Source: Polytrichum commune
Taxonomy: Eukaryota; Streptophyta; Polytrichopsida; Polytrichales; Polytrichaceae
Assembly: GCA_950295325.1 (NCBI GenBank)
Contig: OX485803.1
Coordinates: forward strand, 4,896,001 to 4,960,000
Direction: 5' to 3'
Length of the DNA: 64,000 bases
The translations under genes and the position numbers were made by a program. A model generated the notes under the pieces. That model was not told the DNA's origin and made no database searches. It saw only the letters and a program-made list of their open reading frames with translations. Positions 23,735-35,215 of this stretch are shown here, piece by piece. Within the stretch, counting starts at the first letter, position 1. Each line of letters starts with the position of its first letter.

Positions 23735-25462
23735 ATGGAGGTGGTGGCGGCGTCTCGGAGCGTATTTCAGGTAGTGCACAGAGAGTCGGAGAGAGCGAGA
23801 AGGGTTCACAGCAGCTGCTGCTCCTCCTCCTCGGGAGCTCCTCAATCTTCATTCCTGCGAACTCGTGCCCCAGGCGCTTCCACGTTATCCAAGGAGCTAC
23901 GGGTTTCGCGCTCTGCGAAGAATGCTAATGCGAATGTGAGGAGGAAGGATTGGAGAGCGGGCGTTGTTCGGAGCGCTGCGGAGGCATTCGACTACGATGT
24001 GGTGATTATTGGGGCAGGTGTGGGAGGCCACGGGGCAGCTCTACACGCAGTGGAGAAAGGGTTGAAGACAGCTATCATCGAAGGAGATGTGGTAGGAGGG
24101 ACATGTGTGAACAGGGGATGTGTTCCGTCGAAGGCTCTTCTAGCAGTGGCCGGGAGGATGCGGGAGCTTAAGGATGCACATCACATGAATGCTTTAGGAA
24201 TTCAAGTGCAAGCTGCGAGCTATGAGCGGGAGGCTGTGGCAGCACACGCGGAGAATTTGGCCACCAAAATCCGGGGGAACTTGACGAACTCGATGAAGGC
24301 TTTGGGAGTGGACATTCTGACTGGGGTGGGTTCTATTGTAGCTCCCCAGACTGTCAAGTATGGGAAGATAGGGTTTTCTGATAAGACTATCAGAGCAAGG
24401 AACATAATTATTGCCACAGGGTCTGTTCCTTTTGTGCCTCCCGGCATTGAAGTGGATGGGAAAACTGTGTTCACAAGTGACCACGCATTGAAGCTGGAGT
24501 GGATCCCGGATTGGATTGCTATTGTTGGAAGTGGATACATTGGACTTGAGTTTAGTGATGTGTACACAGCTCTGGGGAGTGAGGTGACATTCATCGAGGC
24601 GCTGGATGGGCTGATGCCAGGTTTTGATCCTGAGATTGGAAAGCTTGCACAGAAACTGCTGATTAATGAAAGGAAAGTGGATTACCATGTGGGTGTGTTG
24701 GCGAGGAAGGTTACGCCCGCCAAGGATGGGAAGTTGGTGCAAATCGAGCTTGTGGACACGAAGACGAAGGAGTTGAAGGAGGTTTTGGAGGTTGATGCCG
24801 CGCTCATTGCCACGGGACGGTCACCCTTCACAAAAGGATTGGGGCTTGAGAAGATGAATGTGGTGACGCAGAGAGGATTCATCCCTGTGGACGAGCGGAT
24901 GCAAGTGCTGGATGGAGAGGGCAACAAGATCCCTAACTTGTATTGCATTGGGGATGCCAATGGCAAATTGATGCTCGCACACGCGGCGAGCGCGCAAGGC
25001 ATTTCTGTGATTGAGCAGATCTCGGGGCGTGACCATGTGTTGAACCATAACAGTGTGCCAGCAGCTTGTTTCACGCACCCGGAGATCAGCATGGTTGGTC
25101 TTACTGAGCCGCAAGCACGAGCGCTTGCGGAGAAGGAGGGTTTTAAGGTGAGCATTGCAAAAACCAGCTTCAAAGCCAACACCAAGGCACTCGCAGAGAA
25201 TGAACGGGACGGGCTTGCCAAGTTGATCTACCGGGCAGACACTGGTGAGATTCTGGGAGTGCACATTCTTGGACTTCATGCTGCTGACCTAATTCATGAA
25301 GCTTCAAATGCCATTGCCATGGGCACTTCCCTTCAGCAACTCAAGGATGCGGTGCACGCCCACCCCACCCTGTCTGAAGTTTTGGATGAGCTCTTCAAGG
25401 CTGCCAAGCTTGACAATCATGTGGCAGTGGTGGAGAAGAAGGCAGAGACCGCGCATGCGTGA
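23735..25462 (+). CDS. LPD: Plastid dihydrolipoamide dehydrogenase (E3 of plastid pyruvate dehydrogenase complex)
   Basis: The protein has 575 residues in one exon. It reoxidises dihydrolipoyl groups with NAD+ and is the E3 flavoprotein of 2-oxoacid dehydrogenase complexes. Residues 1 to about 80 are Ser/Arg rich with few acidic residues, as in a chloroplast transit peptide. The FAD-binding glycine motif GAGVGG is at 93-98, and the redox disulfide is in [13 protein letters not shown] (Cys124, Cys129). The NAD-binding motif [10 protein letters not shown] and second FAD motif [15 protein letters not shown] follow, and HPTLSE (His543, Glu548) supplies the catalytic dyad. CVNRGC and [11 protein letters not shown] are typical of the plastid rather than mitochondrial isoform. 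I chose the first ATG in frame (23735); an upstream open stretch begins at a GTG. No frameshift or missing residue was seen. Plant genes of this family usually have introns, so the single exon is notable. Confidence 0.95.
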   Translation: MEVVAASRSVFQVVHRESERARRVHSSCCSSSSGAPQSSFLRTRAPGASTLSKELRVSRSAKNANANVRRKDWRAGVVRSAAEAFDYDVVIIGAGVGGHGAALHAVEKGLKTAIIEGDVVGGTCVNRGCVPSKALLAVAGRMRELKDAHHMNALGIQVQAASYEREAVAAHAENLATKIRGNLTNSMKALGVDILTGVGSIVAPQTVKYGKIGFSDKTIRARNIIIATGSVPFVPPGIEVDGKTVFTSDHALKLEWIPDWIAIVGSGYIGLEFSDVYTALGSEVTFIEALDGLMPGFDPEIGKLAQKLLINERKVDYHVGVLARKVTPAKDGKLVQIELVDTKTKELKEVLEVDAALIATGRSPFTKGLGLEKMNVVTQRGFIPVDERMQVLDGEGNKIPNLYCIGDANGKLMLAHAASAQGISVIEQISGRDHVLNHNSVPAACFTHPEISMVGLTEPQARALAEKEGFKVSIAKTSFKANTKALAENERDGLAKLIYRADTGEILGVHILGLHAADLIHEASNAIAMGTSLQQLKDAVHAHPTLSEVLDELFKAAKLDNHVAVVEKKAETAHA

Positions 25463-25554
25463 GCAAGATTGTTTCAGCAAGGTTGCAATTCCTGTGAATC
25501 TGACGAGGAGACACTTATGATGCCTTCCATTTACACTTTTCTCCTATGATTCGT

Positions 25555-25632
25555 GGCCTTCATGCTGCTGACCTAATTTGATGAAGAAGCTTCCAATGAC
25601 ACATAGCTTTGGGCACTGCTATTTCATCAGCA
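25555..25632 (+). pseudogene. Partial duplicate of the LPD 3' coding end
   Basis: This stretch repeats 25270-25335 of the LPD gene (CATGCTGCTGACCTAATT, then GAAGCTTC-AATG and GGGCACT) with small insertions and a stop. It lies about 90 bp past the stop codon, probably in the 3' UTR, and is a short imperfect direct duplication. Confidence 0.75.
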
Positions 25633-27467
25633 AGTGAAGTATGTGAAAAAGGAGCTTTATAAGTCTGCAGAGCTGGTTGAGGATCATATGATGGTGCTGG
25701 ACAAGACATCAATCAGAAGCAGCACATGCTTGAGCTTTAGATTCCTGTGAAGTATCCCTCTTACTTTTGCCCTTTTCTGTGTACTAGTTCCTGAATTGTT
25801 CAAGATCTTTAAAGTTCCTTCTTCCTATTTAATTTGACCATTTTGATAGGTTTACTGATTCTTGATGGACTTAGCCATTTAACCATTGTAACATGCTCCC
25901 TATAGAGCAAAATACAAATCATGAATGGTTATAGTTTGTGACAACCACCACTACGTGTCCCTCCTTTTTCGGGTGGTTCCTCTGTTCAACATTGTAGCTC
26001 TGATTTGGAACTTGTAAACGATGCTTCATACTTAATGTTGGCCTCGTGTTAGCACCATGAACTCCATGATCTTAGTGCAGTGTTTTCTCATAGAGCAGTA
26101 GAGTTTTGGGAGAGATGCAAACTTGCATATATCTCTATACTCCTTGATCGAACACATGACTGCAGTCTTCTGCTGCAGCTACTGTAGTCATTTCTTGCTT
26201 GTGTTCTGAGCCAACAGAATTGCAATACTCAGAAAAGCCCTTTGTTGTGGTTTGGCTTTCTCAATTGATAAAAATTGTATGTAGTGTAGTGCCTACTTGC
26301 TCCAAACCTGCCCTTTTTGATATTGCATCAGGTCGTGAGTGCTCTTCTTTATCCCTAATTTGTGCTGAGCGCATCTAATTGGAGATTGTGTACCCTGTTT
26401 TCAGATTCCAATTTTAGCAGTCATATACTCCTGTTTTGCCTGCAGTTTCAGAGAAGCCTGTGATTTAAAACGGCTGACCCCCTATTTTCCAATTCCTGGA
26501 TGAAATTAGGCTTGGGGTTGCTGAAGTTGAATCCATTGAAGGTGGTTAGTGTACTCACTAAGTCTGTCTACCTCAGAAGCCTTAACAGAAATTCAGTTGC
26601 AGTATGTTTCCACATTACTATGGAAAAGTAGCCATGAACATAGCAATACATTCACTGAGTATGGAATAGGAGCAAGATGGATGTAACAGCAGTCTTATCC
26701 ACCTAAGGAATGTGGGCCTTATGTAGTCACTCTCAATTGGATGCCAATATTCGAGTGGAATATGGCAAAGCTTTTAGTTATCATCAAACACCACAAACAC
26801 ATGTGTTATGATGAGATTGGACTAAGTACTAAAAGAACGGACACCATTCTAGGATCAGTAGTGAAGATTGGGAGAGCCTATGTGATCACAACAACAGAAA
26901 AGAATTCTTCCACCTTGACCTTTTATAAGTCGTGTGTCTCAACTCTATTTTTTGAAACTTAAAATGACAATCTTTGTGATTTGCAGTGCCAAGTTAACTG
27001 GATGTCACAATTCTTGAGTTGATCCAATGCCCAACATTGTTTGTGGGGTCAGACGTGTCCACAATAGGGCCATTGTACCTTAGGTTACGCTCACTTTGCA
27101 CGATGATGTGAATTTTACCATTGAGGAGCATTTATGATACCAAATCTGGATTTCACCCCATTCATTGGATTTTTTCTTGTCTCCAACAGTCACCATAGTC
27201 CAGTGTTATTGTGGGTCCATTAAGCAGAATTGGGAGGGATCTTGAACTAAGGAATGAATTTAACTGCTGACCTGCTTGTTGTGCATTATCTTGTGCCCTT
27301 TATCTGACTCCTGTCAACACTAAAGACGTTAACCAAAGAGGGAAACAGTCCCCTTCTACTCTGAAATGATGTTTTATGATGCTCTCATCTCCATCTCGAC
27401 GCTGAGCTCTGCTTTCATGTTGGATGAATCAGAGACGTGCTCGCATATCTCTTTGTTGAAGGAGGTG
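25633..27467. other. LPD downstream DNA, no gene seen
   Basis: T-rich sequence with several AATAAA-like and TTGTAA-like stretches early on, suitable for LPD 3' end formation. The open frame 26741-26962 has no recognised motif. Confidence 0.5.
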
Positions 27468-27539
27468 TTAAACATAGAAGTTAGATTGTATCATTTTTCC
27501 AAAGTGTTGAGTCAGGACCGCCCACATCATGTATGGTTT

Positions 27540-27725
27540 GAGAAAATCAAGTGTTTCCAATTGTAGAAGGCTTCCCAAGCTGGTAGGAATATTGCCACTG
27601 AGCTTGTTATTGGACAAATGTAAGTACACCAATTCAACCATGTTCTCTATGCCAAAAGGAATTTCACACACGATGATAGTGGAGGACAAATCCATGTATG
27701 TTGTGGGTAGGAGAATCAATAAATG
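27540..27725 (-). pseudogene. LRR receptor-like (RLP/RLK) gene relic
   Basis: The minus-strand frame reads PTTYMDLSSTIIVCEIPFGI and LSNNKLSGNIPTSLGSLLQL. This is the plant extracellular LRR consensus (IDLSSNNLSGEIP...LNLSNNKLSGNIP...LGSL..LETLDLS) of the juxtamembrane repeats of receptor-like proteins and kinases. Only about two and a half repeats survive. No signal peptide, transmembrane segment or kinase is nearby, and the frame degenerates on both sides, so it is a fragment. Confidence 0.7.
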
Positions 27726-29850
27726 GGGAGGATTGATTGCTAGTTATAGATGAACTAGTTGAGTTTGAAGGGGGCCCGCACATGTTGTGAAACTGTTGGT
27801 TTCCCTCGTTGATGCCACCTTCTTAGCATTCCGGGAGTTAAAAATAAAAAGTTGATTGTTCATTGAATTGGTAGTTGGGAATGGGGGGTTTGCCTTCCCA
27901 TTACCGTAGCACCATAGTTGGTTCGTGTAAAAATAATTCCCAAATAAAAAACCGAAAAAAATCGGAAATTATGAGTCGCATCAAACGAATAAGTAAAAAT
28001 TTACATTAGAAAAAAAAAAAAATGAATAATGAAAAATTTGGACTCTTCTAAGCTCCAACCACGTCAACGTGTTATAAGAGGCTGCATGATTACGCGTTAA
28101 TGGCTCGGCGCCTTGCTCACGAACTTCATGAGGTTGCTCAAGTCATGGGACAAAAACACCAAGCACTTCCCAACGCTACCCTTAAAATGCCTTGCCTTCA
28201 TCTTGTCTAGTAAGTGTAGAGGAGGGGCTCATGAGGGTGAGGAGACCCAAAGGCTTCTACACAGGGAGCGGCTCTACCAACCTATACCTAACCATCGTTT
28301 TTATGCTTTTATATTTGCAAATCATGTTGTTCTCATTCGTTAGGGGATTAGGTTGTGATTAGATACGTGGAGCTTTGGATGCTTGCATCCTTGTTTTTTT
28401 TGTGTGTTCTTCTGTAAGTCTGTTTCCTGCAATGTAATCATGTTTGCACGTTTGTTTTTAGTCTGCGTGTGCTCATGTTGGGCATTTACATTACTTAAAT
28501 TTCGCAAGTTTGTGTAGTTGTCCCTTGTGACATGCTTGTGTGGGTGCTTTTTCTTGATATTGTTTTTGTAAGAGCCTTCTAGATGTCAATTAACTGTCTT
28601 TCGCGATTTAAGCCTTCGATTGTAGTTCCTGTAATGTGATGTTTGATTTTTTTTTCCCCTCTCTGCGGCAGATGATCCGATGATCCTTCTCAGCTTCTCA
28701 GCTCTTCACGATCTGAAGGATCATCGGACTTTGTTGAGTTTGGGGCAGGTGAGTTGGTTGTCTTCCCCAAAGGCATGAGCTGCACTTGGGAAGTTTTTGT
28801 TGCTGTTGACAAACACTATCAGTTTGATTACTGAAACATATAATATTGCACATTATGATGTCGTTGACTGTTCCTACTCTAATTAGTATGCATTGCTTAG
28901 GAGTGGCAGATTACTTCTTGAGTTTTGAGAAATAAATAGTTTCCAACTGTACTAAATCTCGTGTTCGCTACTTTTGACCAAAAAATGTTGTCTATGTTCT
29001 TGAAGTTGATGTTTAGAAGGACTGGCTATCTGTGTTGATCAGTGCATCCATCAAAGACTAGAGGCACGCTTCATGAGTGTCCCTACTTAGTACTTAAAAG
29101 TTCTAATTTGATCAATAACAGTGATAAATTGCATACTCCGCTTCATTTTGGAGTACAATACAATATACAAAAACAAATCTCTCAAAAGAATGAAAGGAAC
29201 ATTGTGATAATGACACTCCAAAAGGGGGAAGAAAAATCCATGTCATGAGGTCGAATAAGCTTTTGGACGACGCATTGTTCTGTGAGGTGTTGTGCAATCA
29301 TGTAATTTTTTTATGAACATGTCATATGAATATTTCTTTGTGTTGGTCCTTTAAATTCCTAATCTTAGGTTCATAGAGTCGTCAAATTGAAAAAGAGCCA
29401 AACAATGGTCTCATGAGTACTTTTTGACGACCTACTTTGTAGCACTAAAAACAATTTATCAATGAAGATAATAAATTGCATCTTTCGCTTCATTTGGGAG
29501 TACACTATAATGTACAAGAAGCCATCTTTCAAAAGAATGAAAAGAACGTTGTGAAAATGACCCTAAAAAAGAGAAAACAATTCATGTCTTGAGGTCGACT
29601 AAACCTTGGTGATGCATTATTCTCTAAGGTTTAAAGACAAATGTACTTTGATTTGAGATTTTAATAATTTTTTGCATGTCAAATCTGATGTTGAGAATCA
29701 AAGTGACAACCTTTATGACTCACGATAGTTAACCGGAAAAAAACATTTTCCATGCTTAATTTGGTTACTTATCTTAACTGGACACCTATATTTGAATAGT
29801 ATGTGATGCGGTGTGGTGTGGTGAGGTCTTTAAAATGGATACCAAGAAGA
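27726..29850. other. Intergenic, no gene seen
   Basis: Short frames only. Two stretches at 29095-29250 and 29445-29600 resemble each other (shared ATAAATTGCATMYYYCGCTTCAT and GAACRTTGTGA blocks), indicating a local imperfect direct duplication with spacing of about 350 bp. Confidence 0.5.
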
Positions 29851-29860
29851 CCCGTGTTCA

Positions 29861-30409
29861 CAGGTAGATCACTCTAAGGCATTTTTGTGCACCACGTGCG
29901 GCTGGGGTTTTTTTTTGTTTTGGGGCTATTTACCTTCAAGGGCTGAATTAAAGCCTCCCTATAATTACTTTAATTTCAAAAATGGCCCATTTGTTTGCAC
30001 CCTTCCATTACTTATATTGTCCAAGTCACTGCAATTTTTTGTACTCTATATTTCTTTTAAGTAATAAAAGCGTGGGGAAGATGACCCCAACGACGGTGCG
30101 TTCCCTTTTCATCCATTTTTTGATAGACGGAAATCCCAATTATCATCCATCCCCGTGAGTCCTAAATCCATTTACATACCATATTAAACATACCTTCTAG
30201 GATCCTTATCTTCAACCCCTATATTAATTTTACAAAAAAATAATGGCCCACATTTTATATTCATCTAACTTACTTATAATGGGATTGTCTACATTTCATG
30301 GCCCCTTCATTATTTGGAATTCCTTTATAATTTTTATTTCAAATGATTTTAATCCTCTCTATATTATGCCGCACGTCGTTTTTAAAATGCACTAAGTGAT
30401 CTACCCGTG
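29861..30409. mobile_element. Mutator-like MITE with 10-bp target duplication
   Basis: The element is 549 bp with imperfect TIRs of about 40 bp (GGTAGATCACT near both ends, with GTGCGGC at the inner limit). CCCGTGTTCA is repeated exactly at 29851-29860 and 30410-30419. A 9-10 bp duplication with long TIRs is typical of Mutator-like elements. No transposase; the interior is AT-rich. Confidence 0.8.
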
Positions 30410-30704
30410 CCCGTGTTCAAAACAATTGGATAACCATTGTTAGCTCAATAGTCAAAATGGTTGTTTTTGTGTATGTATGGGTGAGGGGGATGACCATATA
30501 ATGAGCACGGAAAAACTATTCTTTGATAATGATTTCTTTGTTCATACAAGTTCCAAAATTATGAGGAAAGTGGATGCGACTTCGATTCACATTTGCTAAC
30601 CATCTTGTACTAATGCGCATAGCCAACATATGGTTCAGATGGCCCTACCCTCTGTCCCTGGTTGCCATTTATGCCTCAACCAGGGACTTGGGCGGCCTCC
30701 ACTT

Positions 30705-31115
30705 GAGAAAGAACTAGTTAAAGTTTAAGACTTTAGGAAAAACACTGATCATTGTAGAAGAATCTATGGAATATACTTCAAATCATCAAAAACAAATTGA
30801 AAGATCACAACATGTAACCAATTGAACTTGAAAAAACTAAGATTTTGACCGAATATACCATTAATCTCCCCGGACATCGAGGCAAAATTAGGTGTCGTGT
30901 CTTGGGAAAGTTTTGGACATAACCGGTTGAGATCCCAGTGTTTCCAAGTCCAACCGGTTACATGTTAACATATTTCGGTTTTCTATATTAATGTAAGGTA
31001 TATTCCATAGATTCCTCTAAAATTCAAGCGGCAATGTTCTTAAAGTCCTAAACTTCAACTGGTTATTTCTCAAATTCAACCGGTTCATCTGTAACCAACC
31101 GCCGGTTCTCCCTGA
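30705..31115. repeat. Two R2 copies head to head
   Basis: About 30705-30900 matches R2 on the minus strand and 30895-31115 matches it on the plus strand. Conserved blocks are AACCGGTTACATGTTAACAT, TATTCCATAGATTCCTCTAA and AACTTCAACTGGTTATTTCT. The two copies form an imperfect inverted pair. Confidence 0.7.
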
Positions 31116-31499
31116 GTCCTGTTCAGGTGAGTGGAAAGTTCCCATTTTTATCTATTCTATTTCTATTTTTCTGCAACACCTTGACTCAAGTCCAAGATTT
31201 TGGTGTCAGCAACATGACTTCCCGAGCGAGGAGGCATCAAATCTCAAGCCGTATTAAGGTAGAGGTTGCTAAAACCATGCCCCACCCAAAATCAACACCC
31301 CAAACAAAAAGTACGTATTTGTTAGGGGAATGTTCACCATGTGAACATGAAGGACCCCTAACAATTTGTATAATTTACCAATGGAACTTTGAACCTCTAT
31401 AATTTCTGCATACAAACTCCAAAGAAGGCCTACTTTGGTGCATTGGAATCCCCTTTGAATTGTTAGCAAAATGTACTTTAGTTTTCCAAACGAAGAATA

Positions 31500-31760
31500 G
31501 CATATGTACTCAGTGTTCGAGGAGGAGGCCTAGAGCCTCCTCCCGAAATGCTGGCCTCTCATGCGGCCACGTCACCAATTCGTTTTAGGGTTAGGGTTAG
31601 TTTGCGAGTTCGAGTTTGAGTTCTAGGCTCTTCGGGCCGCTCACACTGCGCCTCTTGCTCGCCTCCATCGCCATTCACCGGATTGGATTGCTCTCTCGTC
31701 CCGCTGCCTCCGGAGAGCGGCGATAGCCACCAGGCCCTTGCGAACACTTCCGTCGCCGCC
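31500..31760 (+). other. GC-rich island with telomere-like motif, possible lost 5' gene end
   Basis: GC content rises sharply here and TTTTAGGGTTAGGGTTAG occurs at about 31585. A plus-strand frame ends at a donor-like GCCGAG|GTTGTG near 31758, but it has no ATG in phase. It resembles a promoter and leader region or a gene fragment. No downstream exon was recognised. Confidence 0.3.
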
Positions 31761-31879
31761 GAGGTTGTGTGCTTCCTTTTATAATACTGTTTCGATTTTT
31801 TTTTCTTGCTTGGATTCTCAGTGTACGATGCGTCCTGCTGGTCCTGATGTGTTGGATTCACCGCCAGCGTCTCGTCTCT

Positions 31880-32390
31880 GCAAGGTCACTACTGGCGCAC
31901 ACTTTAATCGATACTCGATTTTTTCTTCGTACTTCTCGCGCTCTTTTGTCATTTTCTATATGTTTCTGTTGTTATTTGGCGAGGCTTCGGAATTGAAAAC
32001 GACCATGTTGTAGAATCAGTACACAAGAAGCAATAGTTTCCGCGTCTTACTTGACATGAAAGGCATCTGGGGTGTATTCGAATAGACATCAACCAAGGCT
32101 TCGAGGAAGAGGGATTGAGAGAGAGATGTGAGGGGGTCACATTATTCTGTCTGTGTGAGGTGGCTGGTGGCGCACACTCCAAACCGATTCACGATTGCTT
32201 TCTCGTATTTCTCGCGCTCTTCCTATTTCATTATACATTTTTCTGATGTTATTCATTAGCCTTTGGAATCGAAAACCAGCATGTTGTAGATTCAAGAGAC
32301 AAGAACCAATAGTGCACAAGTATTACTTGACAAAGGCATATGGCGTGCATTCCCTTTGGCATCCACCAAGACCTCGGGGAAGACGCATTT
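31880..32390. repeat. Tandem duplication of a ~225-bp unit
   Basis: About 31885-32112 and 32161-32386 share ordered blocks (TGGCGCACACT, CTTCTCGCGCTCTT, TTCTGWTGTTATT, GAAAACSACCATGTTGTAGA, TTACTTGACA). They diverge noticeably, so the duplication is old. Function unknown. Confidence 0.7.
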
Positions 32391-32928
32391 TTTAGTGGCC
32401 TCTGCTTGCCAGGTATATTCATCATCATCACCAGGTATATCCATAGGCTAAGTTCTTGCGCTCCTTTCCCTTTCCTCGAAATTTATTTATAATCTGTGGA
32501 CGAGTAAGTTTCAACGATCCTCTCAAACTATCTATGAGGTTGCCAGCATAGTGCGAGGTAGAGCGAGGTGATTAGGTTGCAGCTAGCTAGGTTAGAGTTT
32601 AGGATTTTTTTCCGACATCTTTTCATCTGGTTTGACATCTTTTCCTGCTCGGCGAACTGCTTCACTACTAAGTTCGTGTAATAGGTAGCTGTGTCTACTA
32701 ATCGATAAGGAGAGATAGTTCCAAGGTTGATGATGTTCTGTGGTTGCCCTTCAGACTAATCTCACTCTCCACGTTTTAGGAGTTATTTTTCTTACTATGT
32801 GGATTCTTGCACCTTGCCCCTCTGCATTCATTCAATGCTAGACATGAATTTTTGAAAATCACGCGGCAAGAGCAACGTGGAAATTTTCTTTCTTTCTGTT
32901 TGTCTCACACAAGAGCGCTTCTTACAGC

Positions 32929-33030
32929 CCCCGTCCGCTCCGTTCCCCCCCCCCGTCCGCCCCCGTTCCCCCCGTACGCCCACCCCCCACCCCCGTCCGC
33001 CCCACCCTCGTCCCCCGTCCGCCCCACACC
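32929..33030. repeat. C-rich low-complexity tract
   Basis: Degenerate tandem CCCCGTCCGCC units with C runs up to about 11. The complementary strand is a G-rich candidate for quadruplex formation. No gene. Confidence 0.85.
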
Positions 33031-34675
33031 CTCCTTAGTCATATTTTACTACTTTGATTTTAACATAATGATAAATAGAATGGCAAAATGGTTTACCTGG
33101 CGCTAGGCATATCCACGTCCACGTCGGCCTTTTCTGCCACATAGGACGCCACCTTGGCAAGAAGGTAAGTATTTTACCCATCCTACTAGCTTCCCCCTAG
33201 GTTGACCCTACGTGGAGCCTATTGTGTCGTGACGGAGGGGTCCGTCACGACACGACACGTCATGACGTTGGGATAGACAACCCTGAATTTAATATTAATA
33301 AGGGTATGGAAAATGATGAAAGGAGAATGACAATGATGGAAGGAGAATTCCAACATATCTTCTAGCATATCTTTTAATGATGAGTAGGGTAGGGTGGTAA
33401 TATAATCAAATAATAAATATCGTATTTAGTGTAGTTTAACACTAGTGAGTGGATGAACGTCATAGTAACACAATTACGTTCATCATGTACTCTATATGAC
33501 GACATTTGCTGCTAAGAAAGGACATTAAAGAAAAGCATAATTTGCACTATGAGCTGATATATCTTTTTGCGCTGTCAATTCCAATTCTGAAACTTAGAAA
33601 TAAAAAAAACTACGCAAATCCCAATGCTCACTAATCGGTGGAGACAATACCTGATCCGTGCTACCGGCCAAAATTGTCTGTGGAGTCTCAGGGAGTGCAC
33701 TATTCATTAAAACCAAGCATCACGTGCGTGCATGCCCCTTATTAAAATACCCCTGTATACATTTTATTTTTGCTAAAATCAAGCAATATACTTACAAATC
33801 TCATTGCTTCAAAATACATTTCCATACGTACACAAGGGTCCAAAAACAAATACAAAAATTGTATATAACATGTGTACAAATGTTTGGAAATGCAAAAATA
33901 TGGCCCTATTATATGTATAATATCAAATTATGGATTTTTAGTTATAAAGTCGTTACTTAGTGGATGAAAAAACGCATGATTCTTGGTCCAGGTCTGACTT
34001 GAACGCGTAAACGCGTACTTTACATATATTTTTCTATAGCCTTATCTCCAGCCTCATGTATATCTACTTCCTGCTTAATAGCAATATGTCTCTTGTATGT
34101 ACATTTTGTACATGCTTGTTTTAAATAATACCCCTTTTGTGCACGCACGTGTATATTTACAGTACTTGAATAGTGCACTCCCTGGGTGTGGTGTTAGATG
34201 TGCCCAGAGGAATGGGGCCACATATATCTAATAGTTAGATATCATGAGAAATCTGCACAATAAACATGACAATAATCTTGTAAATCGGAACAGTACAGAC
34301 AATTGTAGTTCGTGCAAGCTGCTGCCCAGCATCACTGTTGGATTGCACGATCGCCATAGCCATGCTAAGAAGACCACTTCTGTGTTTGCAGGCAGCTATG
34401 GCCAGTTCCCTTTAAGTCCTGATCGTTTCGAGAAATTGACATCGATAAACTGCAGGGGATATGAGTGCTCACTTGCCGTGTTTCGGATTCCAGGGATAGA
34501 TTGAGTTTTCTTTTGAATAACTGTACAGGAACTTGTGGGTATGGTGCAGTGGTGCTGATGGCCATGGCCGGCTGTGGTGGAGGCTCTGAATGCTCAGACG
34601 AGTTGTCACGGTGGTAGGATGTCTAGAGGGAGGGGCCATGTTTATAAATTGAATATGATTGTAGTACTAAACATA
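33031..34675. other. Intergenic, no gene seen
   Basis: A perfect hairpin GTGACGGA-GGGG-TCCGTCAC lies at about 33229-33248. The remaining sequence is AT-rich with chance frames (33658-33960, 34244-34504). Confidence 0.4.
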
Positions 34676-35215
34676 TCACTGCTGTTGCAAGTTTCACATC
34701 GTGTTAAGGTGTGCACATATTGCAAGATCCCTTAACCTGCTTAGATCTTCTGTCACACAGCAACTCCAACTACCTCGTCAACATCAGTTTGGGATTGTTC
34801 AGTTTCTGCCATATTTCAGTACTTGCTTGAATCAATTGGAAAGGATTTGTTAGCTAGCTCGACAAGGAGCACTGAAATGATGTCGCAAGTTTCACGTCTT
34901 GTTGAGGTGTGCACATATTGCAAGGCGCCCTAACCTTCATAGATCTTCTGTCATACAGCAGAGTCCAACTACTTGCTTGGATCAATTGGAAACGATTTGA
35001 TAGCTAGCTCGACATGGAGCACTGAAACGTTATCGCTATTACAAGTTTCACGTCTTGTTGGAGTGTGCATATATTGCCAGTTTCCCTAGCCTGCTTAGAT
35101 CTTCCGCATTTCAGAAACTCTAGCTAGCTGGACATCGGTATGTGATTTTTTTAGTATTTGCCAGATTGTAGTTACTCCTCAGTTGGATACAATTTGTTAG
35201 CTAGCTCGACATGGA
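34676..35215. repeat. Tandem triplication upstream of the MYND gene
   Basis: Three imperfect copies (about 34676-34880, 34881-35030, 35031-35215) share GCAAGTTTCACRTCKTGTT, TGTGCACATATTGC, CTTAGATCTTCTG and a closing TAGCTAGCTCGACAWGGAGC. The ATG of the MYND frame (35211) lies inside the closing motif of the third copy. Confidence 0.8.

Noticed and set aside
24194-25279. Long minus-strand frames opposite the LPD gene
   Set aside because: Antisense shadows of a well-conserved coding gene.
31585-31604. Telomere repeat
   Set aside because: Only about two TTTAGGG-like units; common as telo-boxes in plant promoters, not a telomere.
31559-31861. 100-codon basic minus-strand frame in the GC-rich island
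   Set aside because: Low-complexity Lys/Arg/Thr text with no family signature; the island looks more like a leader or promoter.
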